Assembly: GCA_964508895.1 (NCBI GenBank)
Contig: CAZDWF010000018.1
Span: 1-38,490, forward strand
Length of the DNA: 38,490 nucleotides
Origin: M55B132 sp964508895
Lineage (GTDB): Bacteria > Bacteroidota > Bacteroidia > Bacteroidales > B18-G4
Reading direction: 5' to 3'
Part shown: piece after piece, positions 17,311 through 25,590 of the stretch
How the letters are laid out: each line of letters opens with the position of its first letter
Position numbering within the stretch: position 1 is the first letter of the stretch
Position numbers and translations under genes: made by a program
Notes under the pieces: generated by a model
What the model was told of the DNA's origin: nothing
What the model saw: only the letters and a program-made list of their open reading frames with translations
Database searches by the model: none

Positions 17311-18036
17311 ATGATAGTTCAATCCCGTGGAATTGTACTCAATAGTATAAAATATGGTGATTCAAGTTTTATTGTAAAGATTTTCACTGAACAATTAGGT
17401 TTATTATCCTTCATCATCAGAAGAAGTAAAAGCAGAAAATCAAGTAATTCAACAAAGATCTACTTCAAACTTGCGATACTCGATATTGTATTTAATTACA
17501 AAGAAAAGAAGTCTATACACAATATTTCAGAAGCAAGTTTAGCCTATCACTATTCTAATCTAAACATCAACATTTTTAAATCTTCCATTGGATTATTCCT
17601 TAATGAAATTATTTATAAGTCAATAAAAGAAGAAGAAGAAAACAAAGATATGTTTGATTTTATTTCTAACTCATTGATCTCATTCGACAAGCTGGATGAT
17701 GGGGTTAATAATTTCCACATTTACTTCTTATGGCAATTTACCAGACTTCTCGGATTCCCACCTCAAAATAATTACTCTCCTGATGCTGAATATTTCAATA
17801 TGGAAGAAGGCATTTTTAAAAATTCCCATGCCTCAGCACCATTTTACATAGATGCTAAGCTGAGCAAAGAGATTTATGAAATAATCAATTCTGATTTAAA
17901 CAATCTTTCAAAGCTGAATTTAAATAATGTCAAAAGAAGATTTCATATTGATTTGCTGATTAAGTATTATAGAATCCATCACGACAGCTCTCTGAATGTT
18001 TCATCTCTTCCAGTCCTTGAACAGGTTTTCTCATAA
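17311..18036 (+). CDS. recO: DNA repair protein RecO
   Basis: A 241-residue recombination mediator that helps load RecA at gaps together with RecR. The N-terminal OB-fold starts with SRGIVLNSIKYGDSSFIVKIFTEQLGLLSFIIR, the standard RecO opening (xGIVLxxxxYGExSxIxxxxTxxxG). The C-terminal part is helical. No CxxC zinc-finger pair is visible, as is common for RecO in this phylum. It starts 1 bp after the porZ stop and is probably co-transcribed with it and with the YfhO-like gene. The size matches the family. Confidence 0.9.
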   Translation: MIVQSRGIVLNSIKYGDSSFIVKIFTEQLGLLSFIIRRSKSRKSSNSTKIYFKLAILDIVFNYKEKKSIHNISEASLAYHYSNLNINIFKSSIGLFLNEIIYKSIKEEEENKDMFDFISNSLISFDKLDDGVNNFHIYFLWQFTRLLGFPPQNNYSPDAEYFNMEEGIFKNSHASAPFYIDAKLSKEIYEIINSDLNNLSKLNLNNVKRRFHIDLLIKYYRIHHDSSLNVSSLPVLEQVFS

Positions 18037-18061
18037 ATAAATACTAAATTTATGCTCAGGT

Positions 18062-20155
18062 ATGGAATTGCATAGATTTTTAAAATCACAGTATTCAAGA
18101 CATTATATAATACTATTTTTTGTTGCTGTGCTGGCATTTTTTCAAGTAGCAGCTTTTATCAATCCTTTAAAATGGGACCTGATTGATCAGGCTTATCCCT
18201 GGAAGTATCTTATTGGTGAATGTTTGCAGCAGGGTATTTTGCCATTATGGAACCCATATCAACTATTGGGAAGTCCGCTTCATGCTGACCCTCAAAGCTC
18301 AGCATGGTATCCCATTGTTTGGATATTGGGCTACACCTTTGGCTATAATATTTATACCGTTTCTATCGATTTCATCCTGCATATTTTTATTGCAGGATTG
18401 GGAATGTACTATCTGATAAGATCCCTCAAACTCAATAACAAGATCGCTTTACTGGCAGCAATATCCTATATGCTCAGTGGTTTTTTCGTTGGAAACGCAC
18501 AACACTTCATGTGGATAATAAGTGCTTCATGGATGCCATTTGTTATTGGCATATATATTAAGTTTTCCAGGAGGCCGGAAATTAAACATATGCTGATCCT
18601 GGCCATTATAATGTTTATGTTTATCAGCGGAGGTTATCCTGCTTTTATAATTACTACTGCATATTTGTTATTCACCATTTTCATTTTTTATTTTATCAAA
18701 ATATTATTAGACAGGGATTTTAAAAAATTAAAAATATATATTCTTCTGAATGCTGCCGGATTGGCATTGATCCTTATTGTGTCCTCAGTTGTAATTGCCG
18801 GATTGTATTCTCTTTCTTCTGAAATAACAAGAGGAAGTGGCGTAACATTAGTGCAAGCATTGTTTTGTCCGTTTTCAGTTCAAAGTTTCGTTTCTCTTGT
18901 TTTCCCCTTTGCAGTAACAAGTGAAATCTCATATTACAATACTGATCTGTCAATGGCAAACAGTTACTTTGGAATTTTCTTGTTCACAATAGCTGTATTT
19001 TCCGCCTTCATCAAACAAAGAAAGATCATCTGGCTGTTCTTTGCCTGGGGTTTGTTAATGCTTGGCCTGGCAGTAGGAGATTCACTTCCATTAAGAGAAT
19101 TTGCATATAAATATATCCCCTTCATGAACCTCTTCAGGTTTCCCAGCCTTTTCAGGATCTTTTTCATATTAACTTTTATAGTTGTTGCATCAGCAGGCTT
19201 AGATAATATCCTAAAAAATCAAAAACTGTTTTTCCTTTTCAGGGTATATTTTCTTTTCTTTGCTGTTGTATTATTATCCCTGGCAATATATTTTAATACT
19301 GCTGCTCCTAACAGTTTTTTATCTGTTTTTAAGCATGATACATTTCAGTTTAACCAGGAGTCTCTGATTATAAATCACCTGGCTTTTCAAAGCATACTAT
19401 CTGTAATATTGATATTGATCTTTCTGGTTATCATGTTCCTAATAAAATCCCCTAAAAAAATATTATCATTTATAGTATTGTTCATTGCTCTTGATATGAT
19501 AATTGCAGCACAGCTTAACGGACCCTACACTGTTTATTCTCATCAATTCAAATCTCAGCATATTAAAGAATTCAGTTATTATTTTCCTGCCGGATTCCCA
19601 ATTCCTGATAACGAAAAACAGGTAATGATGAATAATGATCGAAGTGGGATCAGCTATGGTCCACTATGGAGAAACCTGAATATCTTCCAGAAAGAAATTG
19701 CCTATGATGGATATAATCCTTTGCATTTAAAAGGGTTTGAATACCTGCACGACAGCCTTCCTGAATTGTTTCAGTCAACAATTGCCAATCCACCTGTATT
19801 CTTTTGTGACAGTTTGCAAAATAGTGAGGATACAATAACGATCACTTCATTCACACCAAACTGCATTGAGCTGGAAACAAAGACATTAAATAATGCTGCA
19901 ATTACTTATCAGCAGAATTATTATCCTGGATGGAAAGTATATGTCAATAATGAAGAATCTGAAATTTTAATACACAACTTTACTCTTATCTCAACAATGC
20001 TTCCTGCAGGAAAAAACAACATCAGGATTTGCTATGAACCTGACCATGTAATAAGCGGGTTTTACATTTCTCTGATCACACTTATAATTCTCATTTTATG
20101 CAGTATCTTACTGGAATTGTACGACAGGAATAATATCAGGAGAATAATCCGATAA
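18062..20155 (+). CDS. YfhO family polytopic membrane protein
   Basis: A 697-residue protein with a dozen or so hydrophobic segments over residues 15-480, then a soluble extracytoplasmic domain and a final membrane segment (about 668-688). WDLIDQAYPWKYLIGECLQQGILPLWNPYQLLGSPLHADPQ is the YfhO signature region: an acidic D followed by PLWNP in the first periplasmic loop, as in GT-C glycosyltransferases. The C-terminal NYYPGWKVYVNNEESEI...AGKNNIRICYEPD stretch is also conserved in YfhO. B. subtilis YfhO is linked to lipoteichoic acid glycosylation, so lipid-linked sugar transfer is plausible here but unproven. Its 3' end overlaps that of lipB by 20 bp on the opposite strand. Confidence 0.82.
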   Translation: MELHRFLKSQYSRHYIILFFVAVLAFFQVAAFINPLKWDLIDQAYPWKYLIGECLQQGILPLWNPYQLLGSPLHADPQSSAWYPIVWILGYTFGYNIYTVSIDFILHIFIAGLGMYYLIRSLKLNNKIALLAAISYMLSGFFVGNAQHFMWIISASWMPFVIGIYIKFSRRPEIKHMLILAIIMFMFISGGYPAFIITTAYLLFTIFIFYFIKILLDRDFKKLKIYILLNAAGLALILIVSSVVIAGLYSLSSEITRGSGVTLVQALFCPFSVQSFVSLVFPFAVTSEISYYNTDLSMANSYFGIFLFTIAVFSAFIKQRKIIWLFFAWGLLMLGLAVGDSLPLREFAYKYIPFMNLFRFPSLFRIFFILTFIVVASAGLDNILKNQKLFFLFRVYFLFFAVVLLSLAIYFNTAAPNSFLSVFKHDTFQFNQESLIINHLAFQSILSVILILIFLVIMFLIKSPKKILSFIVLFIALDMIIAAQLNGPYTVYSHQFKSQHIKEFSYYFPAGFPIPDNEKQVMMNNDRSGISYGPLWRNLNIFQKEIAYDGYNPLHLKGFEYLHDSLPELFQSTIANPPVFFCDSLQNSEDTITITSFTPNCIELETKTLNNAAITYQQNYYPGWKVYVNNEESEILIHNFTLISTMLPAGKNNIRICYEPDHVISGFYISLITLIILILCSILLELYDRNNIRRIIR

Positions 20156-20834
20156 AATTATTTTTTACTTTTTCTTTAAGCTCAGAAAAATCCATTGTTT
20201 TTCCCAGCTCCCGGGCCATTGAAGTTACCCCTTTATCAGTAAATCCACATGGATTGATAAAACTATAGAAATCAAGATCGGTATTCACATTAAAAGCAAA
20301 ACCATGCATAGTCACATAGCGGCTTGTTTTAACACCGATCGCACAGATCTTCCTTGCATTTTTATTATCAGCATCAAGCCAAACACCACTTGCACCACCC
20401 AATCTCGCTGAATCCATCCCATAATCCTCTAATGTCAGAATAATGGCCTCTTCCATTAAATTTATATAATCCTTTATCCCTATCCCAAAATTCTCCAGGT
20501 CAAGTATCGGATAGCCTACAATTTGTCCAGGGCCGTGGTAGGTAATATCTCCTCCCCTGTTTGTTTTGCAATAACTGGCCCCTTTTGATTTTAGTAATTC
20601 TTTATTTATCAATAAGTTATTTTGAGAACCACTTTTACCTAAAGTAAAAACATGAGGATGCTCACAGAATAAAAGATAGTTGGGAGTAATCAACCTGATA
20701 GCTTCATTAGCCTCTCTTCTGTGTTTTTTTATATCCAGGATGGTATTGAACAGTTTCTCCTGATAATCCCAGGCCTCCTGGTAATCAATAACACCAAGGT
20801 CTTTGTATTCTACGTTTTTATTCTGATTTGACAT
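20136..20834 (-). CDS. lipB: Octanoyl-[ACP]:protein N-octanoyltransferase LipB
   Basis: A 232-residue enzyme that transfers octanoyl from ACP to lipoyl domains, the first step of lipoate synthesis. Motifs: NRGGDITYHGPGQIVGYPILDL, the catalytic lysine in ARKICAIGVK (K162), YVTMHGFAFNVNTDL and the catalytic cysteine in INPCGFTDKGVTSM (C196). The ATG at 20834 (MSNQNKNVEYKDLG) is preferred over one 24 bases upstream, because a TATTTTTG promoter-like box (20846-20839) lies between them. The gene follows lipA by 45 bp on the same strand, so both lipoylation enzymes are probably co-expressed. The 3' end overlaps the YfhO-like gene by 20 bp. Confidence 0.94.
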   Translation of the reverse strand: MSNQNKNVEYKDLGVIDYQEAWDYQEKLFNTILDIKKHRREANEAIRLITPNYLLFCEHPHVFTLGKSGSQNNLLINKELLKSKGASYCKTNRGGDITYHGPGQIVGYPILDLENFGIGIKDYINLMEEAIILTLEDYGMDSARLGGASGVWLDADNKNARKICAIGVKTSRYVTMHGFAFNVNTDLDFYSFINPCGFTDKGVTSMARELGKTMDFSELKEKVKNNFIGLFS

Positions 20835-20838
20835 AGTA

Positions 20839-20846
20839 CAAAAATA
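20839..20846 (-). promoter_or_regulatory. TATTTTTG box very close to the lipB start
   Basis: This is a full TAnnTTTG match on the minus strand ending 4 bases before the lipB ATG. If used, it would give a leaderless or near-leaderless lipB transcript. It may be a chance match, since lipA lies just upstream. Confidence 0.35.
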
Positions 20847-20879
20847 TAGATAATGCACATTGCAAATTGCATTCCGGTT

Positions 20880-21734
20880 TCACCGGATGTGTTTTTCAGC
20901 ATGATAAGATGACCTCACCAAAGGACCGCTTTCAACAAACCTGAATCCTTTTTCTAAACCGCTTTTCTTATAAAAAGCAAATTTGTCAGGACTTACAAAT
21001 TCGATCACAGGAAAGTGCTTTTGGGTGGGTTGCAAATACTGTCCGATAGTAAATACCTCACAGCCAACACTCATCAGGTCATCCATTGTCTGCAGAACAT
21101 CTTCATCTGTTTCTCCCAGTCCGAGCATAATACCGGATTTTGATCTGATACCCGATTCTGAAATATATTTTATAACCGTTAAACTCCTGTCGTAATCAGC
21201 AACACTTCTTACCTGTGGAGTAATTCTCCTGACTGTTTCAAGATTGTGGGATATAACCTCCGGTCCGGAAGAAATGATTATATCGAGTAATTCTTTCCTG
21301 GCTGAAAAATCAGGGATAAGAGCTTCTATTGTTGTTTCAGGATTTCGTTCTTTAATCTTACTAATTGTTGTTGCCCATATACCAGCTCCGCCATCCTCAA
21401 GATCATCGCGGTCAACAGAAGTTAAAACACAATGCTTTATCTTCATCTTTTTAACGGATTCAGCTACCCGCTCAGGTTCATCATAATCTGCCGGCAAAGG
21501 TTTTCCGTTAGCTACAGCACAAAACTTACAAGACCTTGTACAAACATCACCCAGTATCATTAATGTAGCCGTTCCTCTACCCCAGCAATCATTCATATTC
21601 GGACATTGTCCGCTGGTGCAAATAGTATGAAGCTTGTTCCTCTTAACAATATCTTTTATCTCAAGATACTCTTTACCTGAAGGTATTTTTATCTTAAGCC
21701 AGTCAGGTTTTTGACGGGTTCTTTTCTTTTCCAT
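20880..21734 (-). CDS. lipA: Lipoyl synthase LipA
   Basis: A 284-residue radical SAM enzyme that inserts two sulfurs into the octanoyl chain on lipoyl domains. It has both required clusters: the auxiliary cluster Cys motif C-x4-C-x5-C (C39, C44, C50) and the radical SAM motif C-x3-C-x2-C (C65, C69, C72 in VCTRSCKFCAV). The C-terminal RSSYHAEK carries the serine that ligates the auxiliary cluster. GIMLGLGETDEDV and LTSVDRDDLEDGGA are also family hallmarks. The ATG at 21734 gives the usual length. It is divergent from lysS and is the first gene of a lipA-lipB pair. Confidence 0.96.
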   Translation of the reverse strand: MEKKRTRQKPDWLKIKIPSGKEYLEIKDIVKRNKLHTICTSGQCPNMNDCWGRGTATLMILGDVCTRSCKFCAVANGKPLPADYDEPERVAESVKKMKIKHCVLTSVDRDDLEDGGAGIWATTISKIKERNPETTIEALIPDFSARKELLDIIISSGPEVISHNLETVRRITPQVRSVADYDRSLTVIKYISESGIRSKSGIMLGLGETDEDVLQTMDDLMSVGCEVFTIGQYLQPTQKHFPVIEFVSPDKFAFYKKSGLEKGFRFVESGPLVRSSYHAEKHIR

Positions 21735-21819
21735 GGACAGGTGTGTAAGCGTGCCTAATTCTCTAACGCAAAATTCTATATTTTATTCAGATTACACAAA
21801 ATATTCTGGAAATATTCGC

Positions 21820-21847
21820 TGTTACGCATCACGCGTCATACGTCACG
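21820..21847 (+). repeat. Heptamer array B (CGTYACG x4) in the lysS promoter region
   Basis: Four contiguous units: TGTTACG, CATCACG, CGTCATA and CGTCACG, the outer ones best conserved. It ends 7 bp before the TATCTTTG box and 30 bp before the lysS ATG, so it covers the position expected for the -33 element. Confidence 0.75.
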
Positions 21848-21854
21848 ATTTTAT

Positions 21855-21862
21855 TATCTTTG
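21855..21862 (+). promoter_or_regulatory. -7 promoter box of lysS
   Basis: TATCTTTG is a full TAnnTTTG match located 15 bp before the ATG at 21878. An in-frame TTG (21860-21862) falls inside the box and is therefore not the start. Confidence 0.65.
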
Positions 21863-21877
21863 CAAAAATTTTCAACT

Positions 21878-23596
21878 ATGAGCCTGAATCTTAGCGAACA
21901 GGAATTGATAAGAAGGAATTCATTGCAGGAACTGATCAAGCTGGGTATTGATCCCTATCCTGCAAAACCTTATGAGGTTAACATAACTGCAAAGGAGATA
22001 CATAAGGAATTTCCTGAGGATAACACAAAATTCCAGGATATCAGTATTGCAGGAAGAATAATGAGCCGCAGAATAATGGGTGCCGCCTCATTTATTGAAT
22101 TGCAGGATGCTACCGATAAGATACAGGTATATTTTAAACGTGATGAGATCTGTGAAGGCGAAGATAAGACGCTTTACAATACTGTATTTAAAAGGCTTTT
22201 GGATATTGGAGATATTGTTGGTGTTAAAGGCTTTGTGTTTATTACCAAAATGGGTGAGATCACCATACATGCAAAGGAATTTACGCTACTGGCAAAATCA
22301 TTAAAACCATTACCGGTTGTTAAAGAAAAAGATGATAAGATTTACGATGCCTTTACCGATCCGGAGCAAAGATACCGTCAACGATACCTTGATCTTATAG
22401 TAAATCCACAGGTGAAAGAAACTTTTCTGCAAAGATCAAACCTCATTCGTTCCATGAGAAACTTCCTGGAATCAAAAGGATACCTCGAAGTTGAAACTCC
22501 GGTACTTCAGCCATTATATGGCGGAGCCGCAGCCCGTCCTTTCAAGACACATCACAACACTCTTGACATGACATTATACCTGCGAATAGCTAATGAGCTT
22601 TACCTTAAAAGGCTTATTGTTGGTGGTTATGACGGTGTTTTTGAGTTTGCAAAAGATTTCCGCAATGAGGGTATGAGCCGCTTTCATAATCCTGAATTCA
22701 CCCAGATGGAACTTTATGTGGCTTATAAAGATTATGAATGGATGATGGACCTTGTGGAGGAAATGGTTGAGAGAATCGCTCTTGATCTTCATAATACTAC
22801 TGAGATTCAACTTGGTGAGAACCTTATTAATCTCAAAAGGCCATGGAAGAGATATTCCATGTTTGAAGTAATTCAGGAATACACAGGAATTGATATTTCT
22901 GAAATGGAGGAAGATGAGCTCCGGAAAACAGCTGATAAACTGGGAGTGAAAACTGATCCGGGCATGGGAAAAGGAAAGATCATTGATGAGATCTTCGGAG
23001 AAACATGTGAAGGAAATTTAATACAGCCCACTTTTATCACAGATTATCCTGTTGAGATGTCGCCACTGGCAAAGAAACACAGAACCAAAAAAGGACTGGT
23101 TGAAAGATTTGAAGCTATCTGTAATGGGAAAGAGATCTGCAATGCATTCTCTGAATTAAATGACCCTATTGACCAGAGACAAAGATTTGAAGAACAACTC
23201 GAACTCGGGAAACGTGGTGATGCAGAATCTATGGTCCTTGATGAAGATTTCCTCAAAGCTATTGAATATGGTATGCCACCAACTGCAGGTTTGGGAATTG
23301 GTATCGACCGCCTGGCTATGATAATGACTAATTCACCATCTATCCAGGATGTGCTCCTTTTTCCCCAGATGAGGCCTCAGAAAAAAGAAGCAGTGAGTGG
23401 TGATGATGAATTCATTGATAGAGGTATTGCCAAAGAATGGATACCCATCCTGAAAGAAAAAGGAATAAATACTATTGAAGACCTCAAAGGAGTAAATCCG
23501 AATAAACTAAGAAACGACCTGAATGGAATGAGGAAGAAGAAGAAACTTGACTTGCCTGCTGTTCAGCCAGAAGATATTGAGAAATGGATGCAATAA
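21878..23596 (+). CDS. lysS: Lysyl-tRNA synthetase, class II
   Basis: A 572-residue class II synthetase. The N-terminal OB-fold anticodon-binding domain includes SIAGRIMSRRIMGAASFIELQD. The catalytic domain has motif 1 near SNLIRSMRNFLESKGYLEVETPVLQP, motif 2 FRNEGMSRFHNPEFTQME (R262) and motif 3 GLGIGIDRLAMIMTN (R478). The lysine-site TDYPVEMSPLAKKH is intact. A tail of about 70 residues follows the usual end (from about residue 503), with helix-hairpin-like sequence EWIPILKEKGINTIEDLKG. I recall Bacteroides LysRS being of similar length, so this is probably a phylum trait rather than a fusion. The stop overlaps the menG/ubiE start by 13 bp. Confidence 0.95.
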   Translation: MSLNLSEQELIRRNSLQELIKLGIDPYPAKPYEVNITAKEIHKEFPEDNTKFQDISIAGRIMSRRIMGAASFIELQDATDKIQVYFKRDEICEGEDKTLYNTVFKRLLDIGDIVGVKGFVFITKMGEITIHAKEFTLLAKSLKPLPVVKEKDDKIYDAFTDPEQRYRQRYLDLIVNPQVKETFLQRSNLIRSMRNFLESKGYLEVETPVLQPLYGGAAARPFKTHHNTLDMTLYLRIANELYLKRLIVGGYDGVFEFAKDFRNEGMSRFHNPEFTQMELYVAYKDYEWMMDLVEEMVERIALDLHNTTEIQLGENLINLKRPWKRYSMFEVIQEYTGIDISEMEEDELRKTADKLGVKTDPGMGKGKIIDEIFGETCEGNLIQPTFITDYPVEMSPLAKKHRTKKGLVERFEAICNGKEICNAFSELNDPIDQRQRFEEQLELGKRGDAESMVLDEDFLKAIEYGMPPTAGLGIGIDRLAMIMTNSPSIQDVLLFPQMRPQKKEAVSGDDEFIDRGIAKEWIPILKEKGINTIEDLKGVNPNKLRNDLNGMRKKKKLDLPAVQPEDIEKWMQ

Positions 23597-24330
23597 AAGA
23601 TGCTGAAGCAAAGATAAGCGACCAAAAGCAAAAACCCTTATATAAAATGTTCAACAGCATACCCGGAAGGTATGACATTATGAACAGATTACTTACCCTG
23701 CGCTTTGATGAACTCTGGAGGAAAAAAGCCATAAAAGAATGCCTGAAAGCAAAACCTGACAACATACTTGATCTTTGCACAGGAACAGGAGATATGGTAA
23801 TCAGAACAGCTATGAATGCTGACTATTCGCCTAAGATCACTGCAATGGACTTTAGTGAGAATATGCTGGAATATGCAAAACTGAAAGCAAAAAAACTGGG
23901 CGTTTCTGATAATATTGAATTCGTGAAAGATGATGCTTCAAAGATGCAGTTTAAAGATAATTCATTTGATGCTGCCACTATTTCATTTGCTTTTCGAAAC
24001 CTTACCTTTAAAAATCCTATCAGCGAAGATGCACTAAATGAAATTTACAGAATAGTAAAACCAGGTGGGAAATTTATTATCATAGAAAGCAGTCAGCCAC
24101 GAAATAAAATCTTTAAAGCATTTGTAAATGCTTATCTGGAGATTATAGTAAAAAGAGTTGGTGGCACATTTTCAGGACATAAGAGTGCATACAATTATCT
24201 CGCTTTCTCAGCAAAAAATTATTACACTGCAAAGGAAGTTGATAACCTCTTACTTAAACATGGATTTAAAAATGTAGAGCATCAATCTTTAATGGGAGGA
24301 ATAGCTGCCATTCATATTGCAACAAAATAA
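23584..24330 (+). CDS. ubiE: Demethylmenaquinone methyltransferase (MenG/UbiE)
   Basis: A 248-residue SAM-dependent C-methyltransferase carrying out the last step of menaquinone synthesis (UbiE also acts in ubiquinone synthesis elsewhere). Signature regions: MFNSIPGRYDIMNRLLTLRFDELWRKK, the SAM-binding LDLCTGTGDM (62-71), FSENMLEYAK and the family signature SFAFRNL. GGTFSGHKSAYNYLAFS matches the second UbiE signature. Bacteroidota use menaquinone, so the MenG role is the likely one. It overlaps the end of lysS by 13 bp, which suggests co-transcription. Confidence 0.94.
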   Translation: MDAIKDAEAKISDQKQKPLYKMFNSIPGRYDIMNRLLTLRFDELWRKKAIKECLKAKPDNILDLCTGTGDMVIRTAMNADYSPKITAMDFSENMLEYAKLKAKKLGVSDNIEFVKDDASKMQFKDNSFDAATISFAFRNLTFKNPISEDALNEIYRIVKPGGKFIIIESSQPRNKIFKAFVNAYLEIIVKRVGGTFSGHKSAYNYLAFSAKNYYTAKEVDNLLLKHGFKNVEHQSLMGGIAAIHIATK

Positions 24331-24424
24331 AAGAATGATCGTTAGTTAGAAACTGAAAATCAGTAACAAATAAACTCAGAGTAACATTTAGCAAAACAAT
24401 TCTCTGATATTTTAAATAAGTTTT

Positions 24425-24432
24425 TATATTTG
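24425..24432 (+). promoter_or_regulatory. -7 promoter box of the TPR protein gene
   Basis: TATATTTG is a full TAnnTTTG match 43 bp upstream of the ATG at 24476, in the spacer after menG/ubiE. Confidence 0.5.
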
Positions 24433-24475
24433 TCGACTTAAAAATTAACATAAAGAATTAAAAATCAGTTACATT

Positions 24476-25435
24476 ATGAAGCAAGTTAGATTTATTGCAG
24501 CAATAGTATTATTAAGTATTGGAATTTCTGCATCAGCACAAACCTTAAATGATGCCGGAATACATTTTAACAAGGGATTAGAGCTCGAAAAAGCCGGTAG
24601 TAATCAGGAAGCTATTAAATCATACGAAGAATGTCTTTTAGTATGTGATAAGCTGGGTAAGGCGGGAGTAACACTAAAAACAAGATCATTAACGCAAATT
24701 TCAAAGATTTACTTTAATGAAGGTATAGAATTGTATAAAGGTAAAAAGCCGGATGAAGCCATAGCAGCATTTACAAAATCATTTGAATATGCTGAAAAGA
24801 ATGAAGATAAGAAACAGATGGCAAAATCAAATAAGTACATAAATTATGCATATACCTACAAAGGAAATGTTTTAAATGCAGGCAAAGATTATGAAGGGGC
24901 AATAAAAATATTTGAAGAAGCAAACAAATATTACTTAAAGAATCCTAAAACATATTACGGCATGGAGATCGCCTACGCAAAGCTGGATAATGAAGAAAAA
25001 ATGCGGGAGTCTGCCAGTGAAGTATTACGTATAGATAAAGAAGGAGGGAAAACTGCAACTAAAGCTAAAGAAGTGGCAGCAAAGTTTTATATTGGTAAAG
25101 TACCTGCTGAGGTAACAGCAAAAAAATATCAACAAGCTATTGATCTGATCAATAAAAGCTTCACTTTCGATCAGAATAATGCAACTGCTTATTACTACAT
25201 GGCATTATGCTATAATGAAATGAACAATTATGATGGTGCTATCAAAGGCGTTCAAGCAGGCTTAGCACTTGAAAGTGACGACAAAACAACTCTTTACTAT
25301 GAGCTTGCAAGAGCTTTCGAAGGTAAAGGAGACAATGCGCAAGCATGTGAGAATTATGCACAAGCTGTAGGTGGAGAGAACAGCGAGATTTCAACACAGG
25401 CACAGGATAAATTAACTCAGCTGGGTTGCAATTAG
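24476..25435 (+). CDS. Exported TPR-repeat protein
   Basis: A 319-residue protein with a signal peptide (residues 1-22, FIAAIVLLSIGISASAQ) and then mostly helical tetratricopeptide repeats. Recognisable units are AGIHFNKGLELEKAGSNQEAIKSYEECL, ALAKK-type KKPDEAIAAFTKSFEYAEK, GNVLNAGKDYEGAIKIFEEANKYY, ATAYYYMALCYNEMNNYDGAIKGVQAGL and a last repeat ending in ACENYAQAV. No catalytic domain is visible; TPR scaffolds usually mediate protein-protein contacts, here in the periplasm or on the outer membrane. The next gene on the same strand is a TPR-bearing hybrid histidine kinase with its own apparent promoters. The function is unknown. Confidence 0.8.
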   Translation: MKQVRFIAAIVLLSIGISASAQTLNDAGIHFNKGLELEKAGSNQEAIKSYEECLLVCDKLGKAGVTLKTRSLTQISKIYFNEGIELYKGKKPDEAIAAFTKSFEYAEKNEDKKQMAKSNKYINYAYTYKGNVLNAGKDYEGAIKIFEEANKYYLKNPKTYYGMEIAYAKLDNEEKMRESASEVLRIDKEGGKTATKAKEVAAKFYIGKVPAEVTAKKYQQAIDLINKSFTFDQNNATAYYYMALCYNEMNNYDGAIKGVQAGLALESDDKTTLYYELARAFEGKGDNAQACENYAQAVGGENSEISTQAQDKLTQLGCN

Positions 25436-25523
25436 TTTATGTGTTAAGATTCTGTGAATAAGGTCATTTCTGTATAAGCCAGGGATTAAATAGTTGAAAA
25501 CACCTGGGCCAGAATTTCATATG

Positions 25524-25562
25524 TATATTTGTCCTGCTAAATGTGGTTTTTACATAACTTTG
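25524..25562 (+). promoter_or_regulatory. Two candidate -7 boxes before the hybrid kinase gene
   Basis: TATATTTG (25524-25531) and TAACTTTG (25555-25562) both match TAnnTTTG. The second is 28 bp from the ATG at 25591, and the first could drive a longer leader. The kinase gene may therefore be expressed independently of the TPR gene upstream. Confidence 0.5.
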
Positions 25563-25590
25563 TAGTAGCATATGCGTATAAGATTTATTA

